The notes beneath the pieces were generated by a model, which did not search any database, was not told where the DNA came from, and saw nothing but the letters and a program-made list of their open reading frames with translations. Below, one piece after another: positions 12,027-12,478 of a DNA stretch of 12,478 nucleotides. Source of the stretch: Actinomycetes bacterium. Lineage in GTDB: Bacteria; Actinomycetota; Aquicultoria; CAJVYJ01; JAUVQD01. The first letter of the stretch is position 1. Every line of letters starts with the position of its first letter. The stretch covers positions 1 through 12,478 of the forward strand of contig JAUVQD010000014.1 of assembly GCA_030598355.1 (NCBI GenBank). The letters are read 5' to 3'. Both the position numbers and the translations under genes were made by a program.

Positions 12027-12478
12027 CTAGGTTATCATTTTCTTTATTTTATTTGGTATGCCTGCTTTAACTTGCGGGTGGTTCTGCATGTCCTTAGGCA
12101 GGCATTCTTTAGCCTCATAAATTGCTCGCCTGTAGCACGGAGGATGTGTGGGGTGCAAATTTTCCATTAAAGGATCATTGTCCCATCCTAACCACACTTG
12201 CTCAAACCAATTCGGTCTTATTTCATCGGCATGGGAGAAATTTTCAATCTTGGCCTGAATCTTCTTCGTTGATTTCGCATAGGAGAAATGGTAAAGAATT
12301 GCGAATGACCGGTTAATGCAAACCACGGGGAGCTCATTTGTAGCTCTTAAGTCGACAAATCTGGTAGTCGGGGTTACCCGAGAAATAATCCGCGGGGTAT
12401 AAGGCTCTGGCGGATCAATGCGAATCAAGGGATTCTTCCAGTATGTGTTCATCTCAACCGCTAATTGCCCTACTTCCG
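12027..12478 (-). CDS. Glycosyltransferase, C-terminal part (truncated by window edge)
   Basis: The minus-strand frame is open to the right edge; the ATG at 12452 is internal, since EVGQLAVE is encoded upstream in the same frame. The segment RIDPPEPYTPRIISRV, then FAILYHFSYAKSTKKIQAKI, FSHADEI, NWFEQVWLGWDNDPLMENLHP and CYRRA resembles the C-terminal region of bacterial glycosyltransferase-2-like proteins, where a Y-S-Y-A-R helix, a SHA element and a W-x-W-D-x-N-P-x-M-E-N-L-H-P stretch follow the catalytic domain. The catalytic DxD part lies outside the window, so donor and acceptor are unknown. It ends 11 bases from the convergent PAS-GGDEF gene. Confidence 0.65.
   Translation of the reverse strand, partial: EVGQLAVEMNTYWKNPLIRIDPPEPYTPRIISRVTPTTRFVDLRATNELPVVCINRSFAILYHFSYAKSTKKIQAKIENFSHADEIRPNWFEQVWLGWDNDPLMENLHPTHPPCYRRAIYEAKECLPKDMQNHPQVKAGIPNKIKKMIT

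Noticed and set aside
12015..12030. Tandem copy of GAAACTAG
   Set aside because: Only two 8-base units at a convergent gene junction; no sign of a longer array or function.

Overview
This looks like a chromosomal window from a bacterium with moderate base composition. Coding density is high, genes lie on both strands in short operons, and non-ATG starts backed by good Shine-Dalgarno (SD) sequences are frequent (TTG at 4687, 9526 and 9860; GTG at 10355). A B12-dependent (class II) ribonucleotide reductase, a CxxC-type DUF1858 protein next to a Crp/Fnr regulator, and several small cysteine-rich proteins suggest an anaerobe or facultative anaerobe. CsoR, YggT and the start-codon use fit a deep-branching actinobacterial or Firmicutes-like lineage, but I cannot place it from sequence alone. 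No phage, IS, CRISPR, tRNA or rRNA is visible.

Layout: 1-542 (-) is the N-terminal part of an MFS transporter running off the left edge. 683-1621 (+) is a membrane HAMP-GGDEF diguanylate cyclase. It overlaps tail-to-tail with a ROK sugar kinase (1604-2539, -), which lies 20 bp behind a second membrane diguanylate cyclase (2560-3399, -). Divergent from these is a Crp/Fnr regulator (3511-4200, +). It is followed by a tight four-gene run (4318-5439): a 46-residue Cys-rich protein, a DUF1858 protein, a CopD-like membrane protein and a zinc-ribbon protein. An almost perfect CRP-type box overlaps the regulator's stop codon, and its spacing to a -10 element fits a class II activated promoter for this run. 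Convergent at 1 bp is nrdJ (5441-7537, -), preceded in the same transcription unit by a membrane-anchored TPR protein (7582-8235, -).

The right half is mostly + strand: a geranylgeranyl-reductase-type flavoprotein that appears frameshifted near its 3' end (8340-9284, out-of-frame tail to 9396); a CsoR repressor (9526-9822) with a candidate operator upstream; a YggT-family membrane protein (9860-10249) whose SD and start codon sit in a nested hairpin beginning directly after the csoR stop; a membrane-anchored coiled-coil glucosaminidase-like protein (10355-11077); and a PAS-GGDEF protein with a degenerate cyclase domain (11146-12015). The right edge holds the C-terminal part of a glycosyltransferase (-).

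Functional themes are cyclic-di-GMP signalling (three GGDEF proteins of different architecture, one probably not a normal cyclase), a Crp/Fnr-controlled cysteine-rich module that may be redox or stress related, and a copper-type regulator without its usual efflux genes. The best candidates for something undescribed are the Crp-box/Cys-rich operon and the csoR-yggT intercistronic RNA structure.
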